Assembly (NCBI GenBank): GCA_022823405.1
Contig: JAJDXD010000028.1
Location: 1-36,197, forward strand
Direction: 5' to 3'
From: Gammaproteobacteria bacterium
GTDB lineage: Bacteria; Pseudomonadota; Gammaproteobacteria; Arenicellales; JAJDZL01
Length of the DNA: 36,197 nt
The stretch's first letter is position 1. The number at the start of each line of letters is the position of its first letter. A program made the position numbers and the translations under genes. Of the stretch, positions 1-8,860 are shown piece by piece. Below the pieces are notes generated by a model, which worked only from the letters and a program-made list of their open reading frames with translations, was not told the origin of the DNA and ran no database searches.

Positions 1-282
1 TTCTGGAATGCCTTCAATTATTGCCACTCCATTCTGTTCCATTTCAGAGTGATACAAATAATCAGAACATTTCAGAAAATACTCGAAACTGATTCCATCA
101 GGCAATACAGACTGAACAACTTGCCGACAACTGGCTACAGGTCGTCCAACAACTTTTGCATAAAGGTCATCTGAAAATTGAAATCCACACTTGACTGCTG
201 CCTGAAACCAAGCGCGGCGAGCAACCGACTCTGTATCAATCAGAACCCCATCCAAGTCCAGAATGACCGCTGATATGCTCAC
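1..282 (-). CDS. HAD-superfamily hydrolase, beta-phosphoglucomutase/phosphatase-like (N-terminal part)
   Basis: The reading frame is open to the left edge, so only the first 94 codons are visible. It begins with a GTG at 282-280 and opens with the HAD motif I (DLDGVLIDTES, residues 9-19). The two Asp residues of that motif act as nucleophile and acid/base in this family. A helical cap region follows (ARRAWFQAA onward), as in the beta-PGM/phosphoglycolate phosphatase-like subgroup. The GTG overlaps the TGA stop of the upstream ABC transporter gene (GTGA), which suggests translational coupling. The real substrate cannot be told from this part; these enzymes dephosphorylate small phospho-metabolites or isomerise sugar phosphates in the cytosol. 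The family assignment is firm and the specific function is unknown. Confidence 0.85.
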   Translation of the reverse strand, partial: MSISAVILDLDGVLIDTESVARRAWFQAAVKCGFQFSDDLYAKVVGRPVASCRQVVQSVLPDGISFEYFLKCSDYLYHSEMEQNGVAIIEGIPE

Positions 283-2132
283 GATGGTGGGGGTTGTGGT
301 GTTGCTGCCATTTCAGCAAGTTTGGCATCCGTTTCTTCAATCTGTTGTAGCCACCACATCTCTGCGAAGACTCCATTTTTCCTGAGCAGTTCAGTATGTG
401 TGCCTTCCTCCACAATTTCGCCACTATCAAGAACTATGATGCGGTCAGCATCCGCAATTGTGGATAATCGATGGGCGATCATCAATGTGGTACGATTCTT
501 GGCGACCATATCCAGTGCATTTTGAATGTACTGCTCAGATTTGGAGTCGAGCGATGATGTTGCTTCATCTAGTATCAGAATTGGCGGGTCCTTAAGAATC
601 GTCCGCGCAATTGATACACGTTGTTTTTCGCCACCAGAAAGTTTCAGGCCTCTCTCGCCAACCACGGTGTCATATTTCTCCGGCAGTGATTCGATAAAGT
701 CGTACAGATTGGCTTGTTCGACAGCCGCATTGAACTCCGCTTCGACACATCCAGGACGTCCATAGCAGATGTTGTATTCAATAGAATCATTGAAAAGTAC
801 TGTATCCTGCGGTACGACGCCGATGGCTCCGTGAAGTGAATTCAGGCTTACATCTTTGATGTCTTGACCGTCTATTGAAATTTGCCCTTCATTTACATCG
901 TAAAAGCGAAAAAGCAGGCGGACAAGAGTCGATTTTCCAGAACCACTTCTCCCGACAACTGCGACGGTTTTTCCGGGTGGAATCTCGAAACTGACATTTT
1001 TCAATATCGTGCGCTCATTGGTGTAGCCGAATGTTACATTGTCGAATCGAATTTGAGCGCCGGAAATTGCAAGTGTTGGTGCATCTTCTTTTTCTGGAAT
1101 TATGTCGTCTACATCCAACAGGTTAAACATTCGGTTCATATCAGTCAATGCATGACTGATTTCTCGAAAGATCGTTCCGAGAAAGTTCAGCGGTAGATAA
1201 ATTTGCAGGAGAAAAGCATCAAGCATGATGAAATCGCCAATTGTTAAGTCTCCTGCAACAACCCCTTTTGCAGCCAGGTACAAAATGATGATCATGCCAA
1301 TTGCGATGATGGTGCCCTGACCAATATTTAACAGGGCAAGTGTCTGTTCACTAATGACCGACTGTTTTTCCCATTCCCGCATGTGGTAGTCAAATCGGTC
1401 GGCTTCGTGTTCTTCATTTCCGAAGTACTTGACTGTCTCGTAATTCAGAAGAGCATCTACACTGGAAGAGTTTGCACGTGTCTCTGCGGCATTCATTCTT
1501 ATTCTGAACTTGGTACGCCAGGCAGTTACATAGTATGTAAACAAGCCATACGAGATAACAGTCACAAGAGTGATGATTACGAAAATGAAATCAAAATTGA
1601 TGGCGAGAATGATGCAGATTAGTGTGATCTCGAACAGTGTCGGCAAAATGCTGAACACGATGTACCACAATAGGTTATTGATGCCTCGCGTGCCTCTTTC
1701 AATATCCCTGGACACACCGCCTGTCTCCCGATCTTGGTGAAACGAATGGGATAGTCGGTGAAGGTGTCTGAAAACCTTAAGGGCAACATTTCGAACCGCA
1801 CGTTGCGAGGCCCTGGAAAATAGAGCGTTGCGCAGTTCTTCGAACAGGGTACGGGTCAGTCTTAAAAGTCCGTATGCCACAACTAAAAAGACTGGGACGG
1901 TGATTATGACATCTGCGCCTGTTGACGTGTCGAACCAGTCGACAATCCTTTTGAGCACTATTGGAACATTGACGTTGGCAACTTTAGCCAAAATCAGAAA
2001 ACCCAGTGCGATGAGTATTCGAATGCGAAACTCCCAAAGATATTCAACGAATGTCTTCAGAGTTTTCCAGACATCGCGCTGTGGTTCGTGTTCTTCGACA
2101 GAATCGATGATGTGAAAGTCGTCTGACGCCAT
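279..2132 (-). CDS. ABC transporter, fused permease-ATPase, Atm1/ABCB7-like half-transporter
   Basis: A 617-residue half-transporter: a six-helix exporter membrane domain (about residues 35-330) followed by a nucleotide-binding domain. Visible ATPase motifs are Walker A GRSGSGKS (394-401), Q-loop VPQDTVLF (440-447), signature LSGGEKQR (498-505), Walker B ILILDE (518-523) and H-loop His554. The stretch LLNYETVKYFGNE (228-240) is typical of the Atm1/HMT1 branch, which exports glutathione-linked or iron-sulfur-related compounds and heavy-metal conjugates across the inner membrane. It should work as a homodimer. The ATG start at 2132 lies next to a long gap with no gene, so it probably begins a transcript that also reads the HAD hydrolase. 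The exact cargo is an inference; a general multidrug/lipid exporter is the alternative. Confidence 0.92.
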   Translation of the reverse strand: MASDDFHIIDSVEEHEPQRDVWKTLKTFVEYLWEFRIRILIALGFLILAKVANVNVPIVLKRIVDWFDTSTGADVIITVPVFLVVAYGLLRLTRTLFEELRNALFSRASQRAVRNVALKVFRHLHRLSHSFHQDRETGGVSRDIERGTRGINNLLWYIVFSILPTLFEITLICIILAINFDFIFVIITLVTVISYGLFTYYVTAWRTKFRIRMNAAETRANSSSVDALLNYETVKYFGNEEHEADRFDYHMREWEKQSVISEQTLALLNIGQGTIIAIGMIIILYLAAKGVVAGDLTIGDFIMLDAFLLQIYLPLNFLGTIFREISHALTDMNRMFNLLDVDDIIPEKEDAPTLAISGAQIRFDNVTFGYTNERTILKNVSFEIPPGKTVAVVGRSGSGKSTLVRLLFRFYDVNEGQISIDGQDIKDVSLNSLHGAIGVVPQDTVLFNDSIEYNICYGRPGCVEAEFNAAVEQANLYDFIESLPEKYDTVVGERGLKLSGGEKQRVSIARTILKDPPILILDEATSSLDSKSEQYIQNALDMVAKNRTTLMIAHRLSTIADADRIIVLDSGEIVEEGTHTELLRKNGVFAEMWWLQQIEETDAKLAEMAATPQPPPS

Positions 2133-2737
2133 TAGTCGGGAATTTCTGCTGATGAATGGATTTTTAATTGAATCGGTAAGCGGAACCTGAGTTCAGCAAG
2201 ACTAACGGAAGAGCAATGCCGAATCAAAGCTGTTTCGAACCTCTGAAGTAGGCGATTTGGATTGATCCGCAGGATAGTCTCTTGGATCTGCAGTATCTGT
2301 GAGTTTTGTGAATTATTTTGCTTTTGCCAAAAGATCAGAATTGTACTACTCCAACTCGAAAGATAGCACTCGCTATGGAAAAATCAAGAGCAACCATCAA
2401 TGTTGTCAAACTTTGTGTAATCTGAATGTGGCGAGTGGTGATGAGATGATGAAACATAGCATCTAACCGAAAACAGACTGTCCTCTCAGACATGCCTCAA
2501 AGACTATCTGATCGGAAGTTGCCTGTCCCCGCGTAATTAAGAAGTAAGCTGTCCTAACGGCTCTGATTATCACTTGCATTGACTACAGATTAGTCAAAGT
2601 GAACAATTCAGAGCTAGGATTAGATAGCCTTTTTAATATATTGAATAGACTGAACAATAGGCGTGATGCTGAATCGTTCTGATTGTTCAAACTCTGAAGT
2701 TTGCATGGCTTCAACTGCACAATACAGGGCGGTGATA
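2133..2737. other. 605-bp gap without a recognisable gene
   Basis: The gap lies between the start of the ABC transporter gene and the end of msrQ, both on the minus strand. It must hold the ABC transporter promoter and any msrQ terminator. It is AT-rich with many stops. The short open frames (for example 2583-2783 and 2620-2820 on the minus strand) overlap the msrQ end and resemble nothing I know. I see no strong hairpin with a T-run, no tRNA cloverleaf and no long repeat; a 7-base direct repeat (CTGTCCT at about 2476 and 2550) is too short to mean much. Confidence 0.5.
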
Positions 2738-3370
2738 TTAACTTCTGGCAGGCTTTCTGGCGTCCGGCTGTCGGCTTTTCCAAACTCGGTAACCAAGTAG
2801 AACAGCGAGAATTGCAGCATAGATTACTGGTTCAGTAATGTCCGCTTTAACCTGTAGGTAAAAGTGAAGAACTCCAAGAATAGACAAAATGTAAACGAGT
2901 TTGTGAAGCTTGGACCAGCGTCTGCCGCCCAACCGTCGCACCATGCCATTTGTTGATGTGATGGCAAGCGGAATCATCATCAAAAATGCCAGGGAGCCGA
3001 ACAGGATGTAGTATCGTTCAATGATGTCCTCAATGATGCGTTGAATGTCAAAGAAGTTATCGACTACAAACCAGGTCAAAAAGTGAAGCACAATATAGAA
3101 AAAAGCGTAAACCCCAAGCATCCTGCGTAACAGAATCAATTGGTTGATGCCGGTAATCTGGCGCAATGGTGTGATTGCTAATGTCAGAAGAATCAGGCGT
3201 AACCCCCAAACTCCTGTCACACGAGTCAAATCTTCAATTGGATCAGCACTGATATTCCCGGTGAATATATCAAATACCAGAAGCCCGGCTGGAATGCCAC
3301 ATAGGACAAAAACTATGGGTTTTATTCGCTTGATTGGTGTGGTCCACTGTCTTGAAGTTGTCTTTGCCAT
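2738..3370 (-). CDS. msrQ: MsrQ, haem-binding membrane subunit of periplasmic methionine sulfoxide reductase
   Basis: A 210-residue protein of the YedZ/ferric-reductase-like transmembrane family with about six membrane helices. It is the b-type haem protein that passes electrons from the quinone pool (or a flavin reductase) to periplasmic MsrP, which repairs oxidised methionines. Family marks include the TRVTGVWGLRLILLTLAITPLR stretch in shortened form (LRLILLTLAITPLR), the RRMLGVYAFFY helix with the following HFLTWF histidine, and GGRRWSKLHKLVYI with its conserved His. It starts at an ATG without a clear ribosome binding site, 85 bases after msrP. A terminator-like hairpin sits in that gap, so msrQ is probably made in smaller amounts than msrP. 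Confidence 0.93.
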   Translation of the reverse strand: MAKTTSRQWTTPIKRIKPIVFVLCGIPAGLLVFDIFTGNISADPIEDLTRVTGVWGLRLILLTLAITPLRQITGINQLILLRRMLGVYAFFYIVLHFLTWFVVDNFFDIQRIIEDIIERYYILFGSLAFLMMIPLAITSTNGMVRRLGGRRWSKLHKLVYILSILGVLHFYLQVKADITEPVIYAAILAVLLGYRVWKSRQPDARKPARS

Positions 3371-3390
3371 AAGTTGTTCAACGTGTAGAA

Positions 3391-3432
3391 ATAAAAAATT
3401 CGCGAATTCAGTGCACCTGAATCCGCGAATTT
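3391..3432 (-). terminator. Intrinsic terminator or attenuator between msrP and msrQ
   Basis: Two 16-base arms (3396-3411 and 3417-3432) are inverted complements with a single mismatch on the plus strand. In minus-strand RNA the mismatch becomes a G-U pair, so the stem is unbroken with a 5-base loop. Read on the minus strand it ends in a run of T (TTTTTTTAT at 3400-3391), the usual form of a Rho-independent terminator. It lies after the msrP stop and before the msrQ start, so it would allow only partial read-through into msrQ. The outer stem is AT-rich, so termination strength is uncertain. Confidence 0.65.
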
Positions 3433-3455
3433 AATTTTACTGCGGTTTGAGTGAA

Positions 3456-4430
3456 TTAGAAATTGACGCTGAGGTCCATCCCACTATATAGACTTGCGAC
3501 CTGATCTGCATAGCCGTTGAACATAAGTGTGGGAACGCGGCCAAAGAGTTTTCCTACGACTCTTTCTGATGCCTGACTCCAACGAGGATGATCAACATTT
3601 GGGTTGACGTTCGCGTAGAAGCCATACTCATGTGGTGCCTGTTCCTGCCAGGTGTTGAACGGCTGCTCTTCCGTGAATCGTACTGAAACAATGGATTTTA
3701 CACCTTTAAAGCCATACTTCCAGGGAACGACAAGTCGGACTGGTGCACCATTCTGGTTTGGCATATGCTCACCGTACAATCCAATGGCAAAAATTGCGAG
3801 CGGGTTCATGGCTTCATCAATCCTCAGCCCTTCACGGTACGGCCAGTTCAGAACTGAGCCGAACAATCCGGGTTTCTGACCGATCATCTCTTCCGGTCGC
3901 ACCAGAGTCAGCATCTCTATGTATTTTGCCTTTGATGTTGGTTTGTGAACTTTCAGAAAATCTCCTAGCGAAAAACCAACCCAGGGAACAACCATCGACC
4001 AAGCTTCGACACAACGATGTCGATAGATTCTTTCTTCTGCCGGAAATTGTTTCAGAATATCTTCAATATCCCAGTCTTTTGGCGCTTCGCACTCTCCCGA
4101 AACGGAAAGGCTCCATGGACGGGTTGTCAGTCTGTGAGCTTCTTTGGCTGGACTTCGCTTATCTGTTCCAAACTCGTAGAAGTTGTTGTAGGACGTCACA
4201 TCTTCATAGGAAGTGAGGTCCGCATCTGTAACAGAGTAGGGAGATTTGATCAGATTTTCGAATTTTGTTCCCATTGCAAGCGCTTGTTGGTTTGCTAGCG
4301 ACAAGAATGGAACAGATCCACCGATTGCGAGTGCAGCGGTGGTTTGCATAAATTTGCGACGATTCAGATATACGCTCTCGGGCGTTATTTCACTTGAAGC
4401 AATGTCGGGTTTTTGTTTGATTAATATCAC
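3456..4430 (-). CDS. msrP: MsrP, periplasmic molybdopterin methionine sulfoxide reductase catalytic subunit
   Basis: A 324-residue protein of the YedY sulfite-oxidase fold. It has a twin-arginine signal (NRRKFMQTTAALA, residues 23-35), so it is exported folded with its Mo-cofactor. The Mo-coordinating cysteine is Cys140 in RHRCVEAWSMVVPW, the diagnostic motif of the family. Other conserved blocks are LYGEHMPNQNGAPVRLVVPWKYG, quoted here only as its ends, and YGFYANVNP. It reduces methionine sulfoxide in periplasmic proteins using electrons from MsrQ. The start is GTG (4430-4428) with a GAGG ribosome binding site six bases upstream. It follows the thiolase gene by 56 bases and may share its transcript. 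Confidence 0.95.
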   Translation of the reverse strand: MILIKQKPDIASSEITPESVYLNRRKFMQTTAALAIGGSVPFLSLANQQALAMGTKFENLIKSPYSVTDADLTSYEDVTSYNNFYEFGTDKRSPAKEAHRLTTRPWSLSVSGECEAPKDWDIEDILKQFPAEERIYRHRCVEAWSMVVPWVGFSLGDFLKVHKPTSKAKYIEMLTLVRPEEMIGQKPGLFGSVLNWPYREGLRIDEAMNPLAIFAIGLYGEHMPNQNGAPVRLVVPWKYGFKGVKSIVSVRFTEEQPFNTWQEQAPHEYGFYANVNPNVDHPRWSQASERVVGKLFGRVPTLMFNGYADQVASLYSGMDLSVNF

Positions 4431-4486
4431 TCTTAACCTCGATCAATTGAAGTTGTTGAAATTGAATTACTCGATTAGACAATAAA

Positions 4487-5674
4487 CTAATTTAGAAGTT
4501 CAAAAGCGGCCGCAATACCTTGTCCACCACCGATACACATGGATACAATTGCGTATTTGCCACCAGTTCGCTTGAGTTCGTGTATCGCTTTAACGGTTAG
4601 AATACAACCTGTGGCACCGATCGGGTGACCGAGTGAAATTCCACTGCCATTGGGGTTTGTCCTATCCGCTGGTAGCCCTAGGTCTTTCATCACAGCGAGC
4701 GCTTGAGCGGCAAAGGCCTCATTCAATTCAATGACATCTACATCATCCAGACTGATGCCAGTTCTGTCAAGCAGTTTGCGAATTGCCGGCACCGGACCTA
4801 TTCCCATGTATTCAGGCTCCACGCCTGAATGTGTATAGTCCATCAGCCTGGCGATTGGCTCATGTCCGGCTTTTTCGGCAGCCTTGGCTTCCATCATCAC
4901 TATTGCCGCAGAAGCGTCATTGATTCCTGAAGCATTGCCTGCCGTCACAGTACCGTCGCTTTTGAATACAGTTCGCATTTTCGCAAGTGATTCCATACTG
5001 CAGTCAGCTCGAATGTGCTCATCGGTATCGAATACGGTTGTACCCTTGCGAGACTTGAGTTCGACAGGGATCACCTGCGAATCAAACCGACCTTCTGTTT
5101 GAGCTTGAGCTGCACGCCTATGGCTTTCAACGGCCAGCTCGTCTTGTTCATCTCTGTTAATGCCCCACTTATCAGCAACATTTTCCGCCGTAATACCCAT
5201 ATGACAACCTTGAAAGGGGTCGCTGAGTGCACCGACCATAATGTCCATAAATTCAGCATTACCCATGCGCTGTCCCCAGCGCATTCCAGTAGCCCAGTAC
5301 GGGGCATTGCTCATAGATTCGGCACCGCCTGCGATGACTGTGTCGGCATTACCAAGTTGAACGATTTGTGCAGCACTGACTACTGCTTGAAGGCCACTTC
5401 CGCACAGGCGATTGACGGTCAGCGCAGGGGTTTCAATTGGGCATCCCCCTTCAAGCGCCGCATACCTGGAAATGTACATGTCTCGTTTATCGGAATGCAG
5501 TACATTGCCGATAACACAATGTCCTACGCTGTGCGGGTCCACCCCGGTTCTTTCTAAGACGCCTTTGACTGCAATCGCGCCTAACTCACATGCAGACTTT
5601 GGCTTAAGTGCACCACCGTAGTCTCCAATTGCAGTTCTGATTCCGTCTAATATTACAACTTCATTTCCTAACAC
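4487..5674 (-). CDS. Thiolase, BktB-like acetyl-CoA C-acetyltransferase/beta-ketothiolase
   Basis: A 395-residue full-length thiolase. The acyl-accepting cysteine is Cys91 in [10 protein letters not shown]; the second half carries [11 protein letters not shown], the catalytic-His loop GHPIGATG and the C-terminal cysteine motif [10 protein letters not shown]. Long stretches resemble the BktB branch of beta-ketothiolases (for example [33 protein letters not shown]). These cleave or form 3-ketoacyl-CoA in fatty-acid breakdown or polyhydroxyalkanoate supply. The start is GTG with an AGGAGA ribosome binding site six bases upstream. It sits between a GNAT gene and msrP in the same direction, with no other beta-oxidation gene nearby, so its pathway is not shown by context. 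Confidence 0.93.
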   Translation of the reverse strand: MLGNEVVILDGIRTAIGDYGGALKPKSACELGAIAVKGVLERTGVDPHSVGHCVIGNVLHSDKRDMYISRYAALEGGCPIETPALTVNRLCGSGLQAVVSAAQIVQLGNADTVIAGGAESMSNAPYWATGMRWGQRMGNAEFMDIMVGALSDPFQGCHMGITAENVADKWGINRDEQDELAVESHRRAAQAQTEGRFDSQVIPVELKSRKGTTVFDTDEHIRADCSMESLAKMRTVFKSDGTVTAGNASGINDASAAIVMMEAKAAEKAGHEPIARLMDYTHSGVEPEYMGIGPVPAIRKLLDRTGISLDDVDVIELNEAFAAQALAVMKDLGLPADRTNPNGSGISLGHPIGATGCILTVKAIHELKRTGGKYAIVSMCIGGGQGIAAAFELLN

Positions 5675-5717
5675 TGTTTTTCTCCTGAAAGAATTTCAAT
5701 AATTACCTAGATCCCAC

Positions 5718-6206
5718 CTAGGCAAGGGGTTGATCGCGTAATGGCAACTCGTACACAAGATATTGTGTGGGAGTCATTTGGAGTGCCTGGTAAGTAGAAA
5801 TAGCGATGGCATTCGATTTGTCAACATAGAGTCGGATGCCACAAACATTGTGTTCACATTTTGCAAGTTCTACAACAAAACTAAACAGTTTTTTGAATAC
5901 TCCAAGACCGCGGTAAGCTCGGTCAACGTAGACGCTCTGCAACCACCATTGTAGCCCGTTTCGCCAGTCGCTCCATTCATAGGTGACCATCAGGCAGCCA
6001 ATGACTTGACCGCCGCTCTGCGCGACAACATAAAAACCATATTGGGTTTGATGCATCGCATTTGTCACACCGCTCAATACAGTCTCCGGATCAAGTGTAA
6101 CATCCTCAGTTTCGGATGCGATACGGCGCGTAAATTCTGCGATGACTGATGCATCTTCAATCTCGGCAAGACGTATACAAATAGGATTAGAATTGAGTTC
6201 GGACAA
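5718..6206 (-). CDS. GNAT-family N-acetyltransferase
   Basis: A 162-residue protein with the GNAT fold. A beta strand carries GCLMVTYEWSDWR, followed by LQSVYVDRAYRGLGVFKKLF, where RGLGV is the acetyl-CoA pyrophosphate loop (motif A). The end reads LYVDKSNAIAISTYQALQM, the motif B helix with the typical N-x-A-x-x-x-Y pattern. It would transfer an acetyl group from acetyl-CoA to an amine; the acceptor is unknown. The longest frame starts with TTG (6206-6204) behind an AAGAGA site seven bases upstream, and no ATG fits the fold better. It is 43 bases upstream of the thiolase in the same direction and divergent from the dehydrogenase at 6499. Confidence 0.85.
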   Translation of the reverse strand: MSELNSNPICIRLAEIEDASVIAEFTRRIASETEDVTLDPETVLSGVTNAMHQTQYGFYVVAQSGGQVIGCLMVTYEWSDWRNGLQWWLQSVYVDRAYRGLGVFKKLFSFVVELAKCEHNVCGIRLYVDKSNAIAISTYQALQMTPTQYLVYELPLRDQPLA

Positions 6207-6407
6207 TATCGTTCTCTTGTCAAATCAGTAGATTTTTATTTTGTCAATATACGTGACTAAAGCGAAAGATGCCTGCTTACTGCAAAATCATTTACTGCGG
6301 TATGCAAGATAAAATTGGCGGATTCTACGCAAGCGCAAATATCCATTAACATATTGATAACATACAAAATCATCTGTTGTATGGGTCTAATAATACATCA
6401 TTTAATG

Positions 6408-6438
6408 TTGCACTGCACAAAAAGAATGATTTTATAAT
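6408..6438 (+). promoter_or_regulatory. Candidate sigma-70 promoter for the 6499 dehydrogenase
   Basis: A perfect TATAAT -10 box lies at 6433-6438, about 60 bases before the start codon of the downstream gene. The only -35-like hexamer is TTGCAC at 6408-6413, with a 19-base spacer that is longer than ideal. It lies in the 292-base divergent gap that must also serve the GNAT gene. Confidence 0.4.
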
Positions 6439-6498
6439 CCTGCGCTTCCTTTGCCACATTGCGGAATTTCCATAACCAGTTAACGTGAGGACTATGCC

Positions 6499-7392
6499 AT
6501 GACATCAACTGCAGACCAAAAATCAATTCGGACCAGCTACCTCGGGCTCGGAGTAATGGGCTATCCAATGGCCGGACATCTTGCCGGAAATGGCTACCAG
6601 GTCTGCGTCTACAACCGTTCATCTGAAAAAGCCACGGCATGGTCGAAAGAACACTCAGGGACAACAGCACCGACCCCGGCTGCTGCAGCAGAGAATGCAG
6701 ATGCAGTATTTGCATGTGTTGGTAATGATTTTGATATTGAGCAAGTATGCTGTGGGGAGAATGGTGCCTTTTCTACTATGAAACCCGGTTCGGTATTTAT
6801 TGATCACACCACCGCCTCCGCCAGAATTGCAAGAAAACTATCAGAGGCTGCATCTGAGTCCGGTATTCACTTCATCGATGCACCGGTATCTGGTGGGCAG
6901 GCTGGAGCCGAGAATGGCGTGCTGACCATAATGGCAGGCGGAGAGAAAGAAGTATTCGATCGTGTAGCACCTGTAATGTCAAGCTATGGACGTGCGGTAA
7001 CTCTGATGGGGCCAGTTGGATCGGGACAACTCACAAAAATGGTCAATCAGATCTCCATTGCTGGGCTGGTTCAGGGTTTATCTGAAGCCTTGAATTTTGC
7101 AACCAAAGTTGGTCTTGATGAAAAACTTGTTTTGGATGTCATCTCCAAAGGTGCGGCGCAGTCGTGGCAGATGGAAAATCGAGGCACTACCATGGTTGAC
7201 GACGAGTTTGAATTCGGCTTTGCGGTGGAGTGGATGAGAAAAGACCTGGGTATTTGTTTGTCGGAGGCCAATTCAGTCGGTGCGAGATTGCCAGTTACTG
7301 CACTTGTTGATCAGTTTTACGCAGAGATTATTGCAATGGGAGGGTCTCGTTGGGATACGTCAAGTCTGATCCGCTTATTACGTAATCCTTGA
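6499..7392 (+). CDS. 3-hydroxyisobutyrate dehydrogenase-family NAD(P)-dependent beta-hydroxyacid dehydrogenase
   Basis: A 297-residue protein of the HIBADH/tartronate semialdehyde reductase family. The Rossmann dinucleotide loop is LGLGVMGYPMAGHL (residues 15-28). The substrate-binding block is FIDAPVSGGQAGAENG (125-140) and the catalytic lysine is Lys180 in GSGQLTKMVNQ. These enzymes interconvert a beta-hydroxyacid and its semialdehyde or ketoacid using NAD or NADP in the cytosol. The acid cannot be named from sequence alone: 3-hydroxyisobutyrate (valine breakdown), tartronate semialdehyde (glyoxylate/allantoin route) or a related acid are all possible. The ATG has a GTGAGGA ribosome binding site seven bases upstream. 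It converges with the MFS gene. Confidence 0.9.
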   Translation: MTSTADQKSIRTSYLGLGVMGYPMAGHLAGNGYQVCVYNRSSEKATAWSKEHSGTTAPTPAAAAENADAVFACVGNDFDIEQVCCGENGAFSTMKPGSVFIDHTTASARIARKLSEAASESGIHFIDAPVSGGQAGAENGVLTIMAGGEKEVFDRVAPVMSSYGRAVTLMGPVGSGQLTKMVNQISIAGLVQGLSEALNFATKVGLDEKLVLDVISKGAAQSWQMENRGTTMVDDEFEFGFAVEWMRKDLGICLSEANSVGARLPVTALVDQFYAEIIAMGGSRWDTSSLIRLLRNP

Positions 7393-7434
7393 TTGAGCTT
7401 CAGTCCAATTTATCGAATTCCTAGCTATGTGGCA

Positions 7435-8697
7435 CTAACGCCGTTTACCACCTAACATCTTTACCATGTCTTTGTCAATTTCATCCTGTACCACTTTGGT
7501 GCTGATTCCTGATCGAACAGATGCACGGAAAAATCTTCTGAATCTCTTTTTCTCCGGTGCTGGTTTGGTGCGAATTCGCAGCACCACCAATACGGAATAG
7601 AACACATAAACGACAGCAACATACCAGAATAAGCTGCCATAACCGAGTATCTCAATTGCGGAGGCAGCCAGAATGGGTCCGAAGACCGCTCCCGTGCTGA
7701 ATGCAGTCAACATGCCTGCAGAAGCATAGATAAGTCTATCATCAGGAGTCGAATCGTTGATATATGCCAGCGCAATCGGATAGACGGTGAATGAAAATGC
7801 GCCAAACAAGGCGGCGGATGTCAAGAAATATGCCAGACTCAGATGAGAGCTATACAAAACTGTAAGTGAAAGCAGACCGCTGATCAGACTCATTACTGCA
7901 ATCAGTTTGCGCCTGTCTAACCGATCTGACAGTTTTCCTACTGGCCACTGTAAAACCCCACCGCCAAATATGAATAAGGCCATGAACAGAGCAGTCGTGG
8001 TTGTGGTCATTCCGATTTTCTGGGTATAAATCGGCGCAAGCCCGTAAAGAGCAGCTGAAACCAGACCGCAACAAAATGCTCCAATCATTCCAATTTTGGA
8101 ATAGCGGAATATTTCTGCAAACTTGATTTTGCCCTTTTTCGGTAAATTTGGGGCATTCTGTCGAGTTATCAGAACTGGCAACAAAGCCAGACAGTAGCCG
8201 ATTGCCGCAATTGAGAACAGTTGAAACGTTTTTGGATCCGCCAGCGGAATGAACAACTGGCCGGAACCTGAAGCTACGACGTGAGTAATCATGTAAATTG
8301 ACAGAATCTGACCTCGGGTGCTTCGGGTTGCCTTTGAATTTAACCAACTTTCGGTAACCATCATCAATCCAGCACCGCAAATTCCGGTGCCCAAACGAAT
8401 CACGATCCACGCGTAGGGACTCACCACAATCGCGTGTAGCAGAGCACATATTGCGGCAACAGCAGCAAACACCGCATAGGATCGACTGTGGCCAGATCTT
8501 GCGACCAAACGATCACAGAATTTGGCACCAATAAATAGGCCAAGAAAGTAGGCAGCGTTAATCAGCCCAATTTGGAAAGTGGCGAATAATTCCATCTCAG
8601 CGCGTAGCGAAACCAGTGTCGACAAAAGCGCATTTCCTATGAACAGGAAGATGTATCCGACAAGCAGTGAAGAGATAGATGTCAGCGTCTTTAGCAA
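7435..8697 (-). CDS. MFS transporter, YcaD-like
   Basis: A 420-residue 12-helix major facilitator protein. It resembles the YcaD-type branch: the block LMMVTESWLNSKATRSTRGQ (residue 115 onward) has the ESWLN motif at helix 4, and LFIFGGGVLQWPVGKLSDR, the central-loop motif, carries WPVGKLSDRLDRRK. The substrate is unknown. The C-terminal tail is basic and ends KMLGGKRR. The longest frame starts with TTG (8697-8695) with no clear ribosome binding site, and the first in-frame ATG would remove the first helix, so the TTG or another nearby start is used. The 269-base gap upstream is shared divergently with the Lhr helicase. Confidence 0.88.
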   Translation of the reverse strand: MLKTLTSISSLLVGYIFLFIGNALLSTLVSLRAEMELFATFQIGLINAAYFLGLFIGAKFCDRLVARSGHSRSYAVFAAVAAICALLHAIVVSPYAWIVIRLGTGICGAGLMMVTESWLNSKATRSTRGQILSIYMITHVVASGSGQLFIPLADPKTFQLFSIAAIGYCLALLPVLITRQNAPNLPKKGKIKFAEIFRYSKIGMIGAFCCGLVSAALYGLAPIYTQKIGMTTTTTALFMALFIFGGGVLQWPVGKLSDRLDRRKLIAVMSLISGLLSLTVLYSSHLSLAYFLTSAALFGAFSFTVYPIALAYINDSTPDDRLIYASAGMLTAFSTGAVFGPILAASAIEILGYGSLFWYVAVVYVFYSVLVVLRIRTKPAPEKKRFRRFFRASVRSGISTKVVQDEIDKDMVKMLGGKRR

Positions 8698-8860
8698 CGC
8701 ATCAGCCGGCAGTAAACTGTGAAAAAGGCAGGGGGAGAGACGAGTGTGTCAACTTGCGTCAATGCAGGTTTTCGCCAATACGATTAGTCAAAATCATATG
8801 TAAATAATTTGGTAACTTAATTTTATTCTGTTCACAGTATGGAAATGCATCTGAAATGAC

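Noticed and set aside
2221..2250. TTCGAA-containing stretch resembling a tRNA T-loop
   Set aside because: No matching T-stem, anticodon stem or acceptor stem can be drawn on either strand.
3743..4216. 157-codon open frame on the plus strand
   Set aside because: It is antisense to msrP, whose Tat signal and Mo-cysteine motif leave no doubt about the coding strand.
5015..5557. 180-codon open frame on the plus strand
   Set aside because: It is antisense to the thiolase gene and has no recognisable motif.
7850..8449. 199-codon open frame on the minus strand
   Set aside because: It lies wholly within the MFS transporter gene in another frame, has no family motif, and the MFS frame is clearly the real one.
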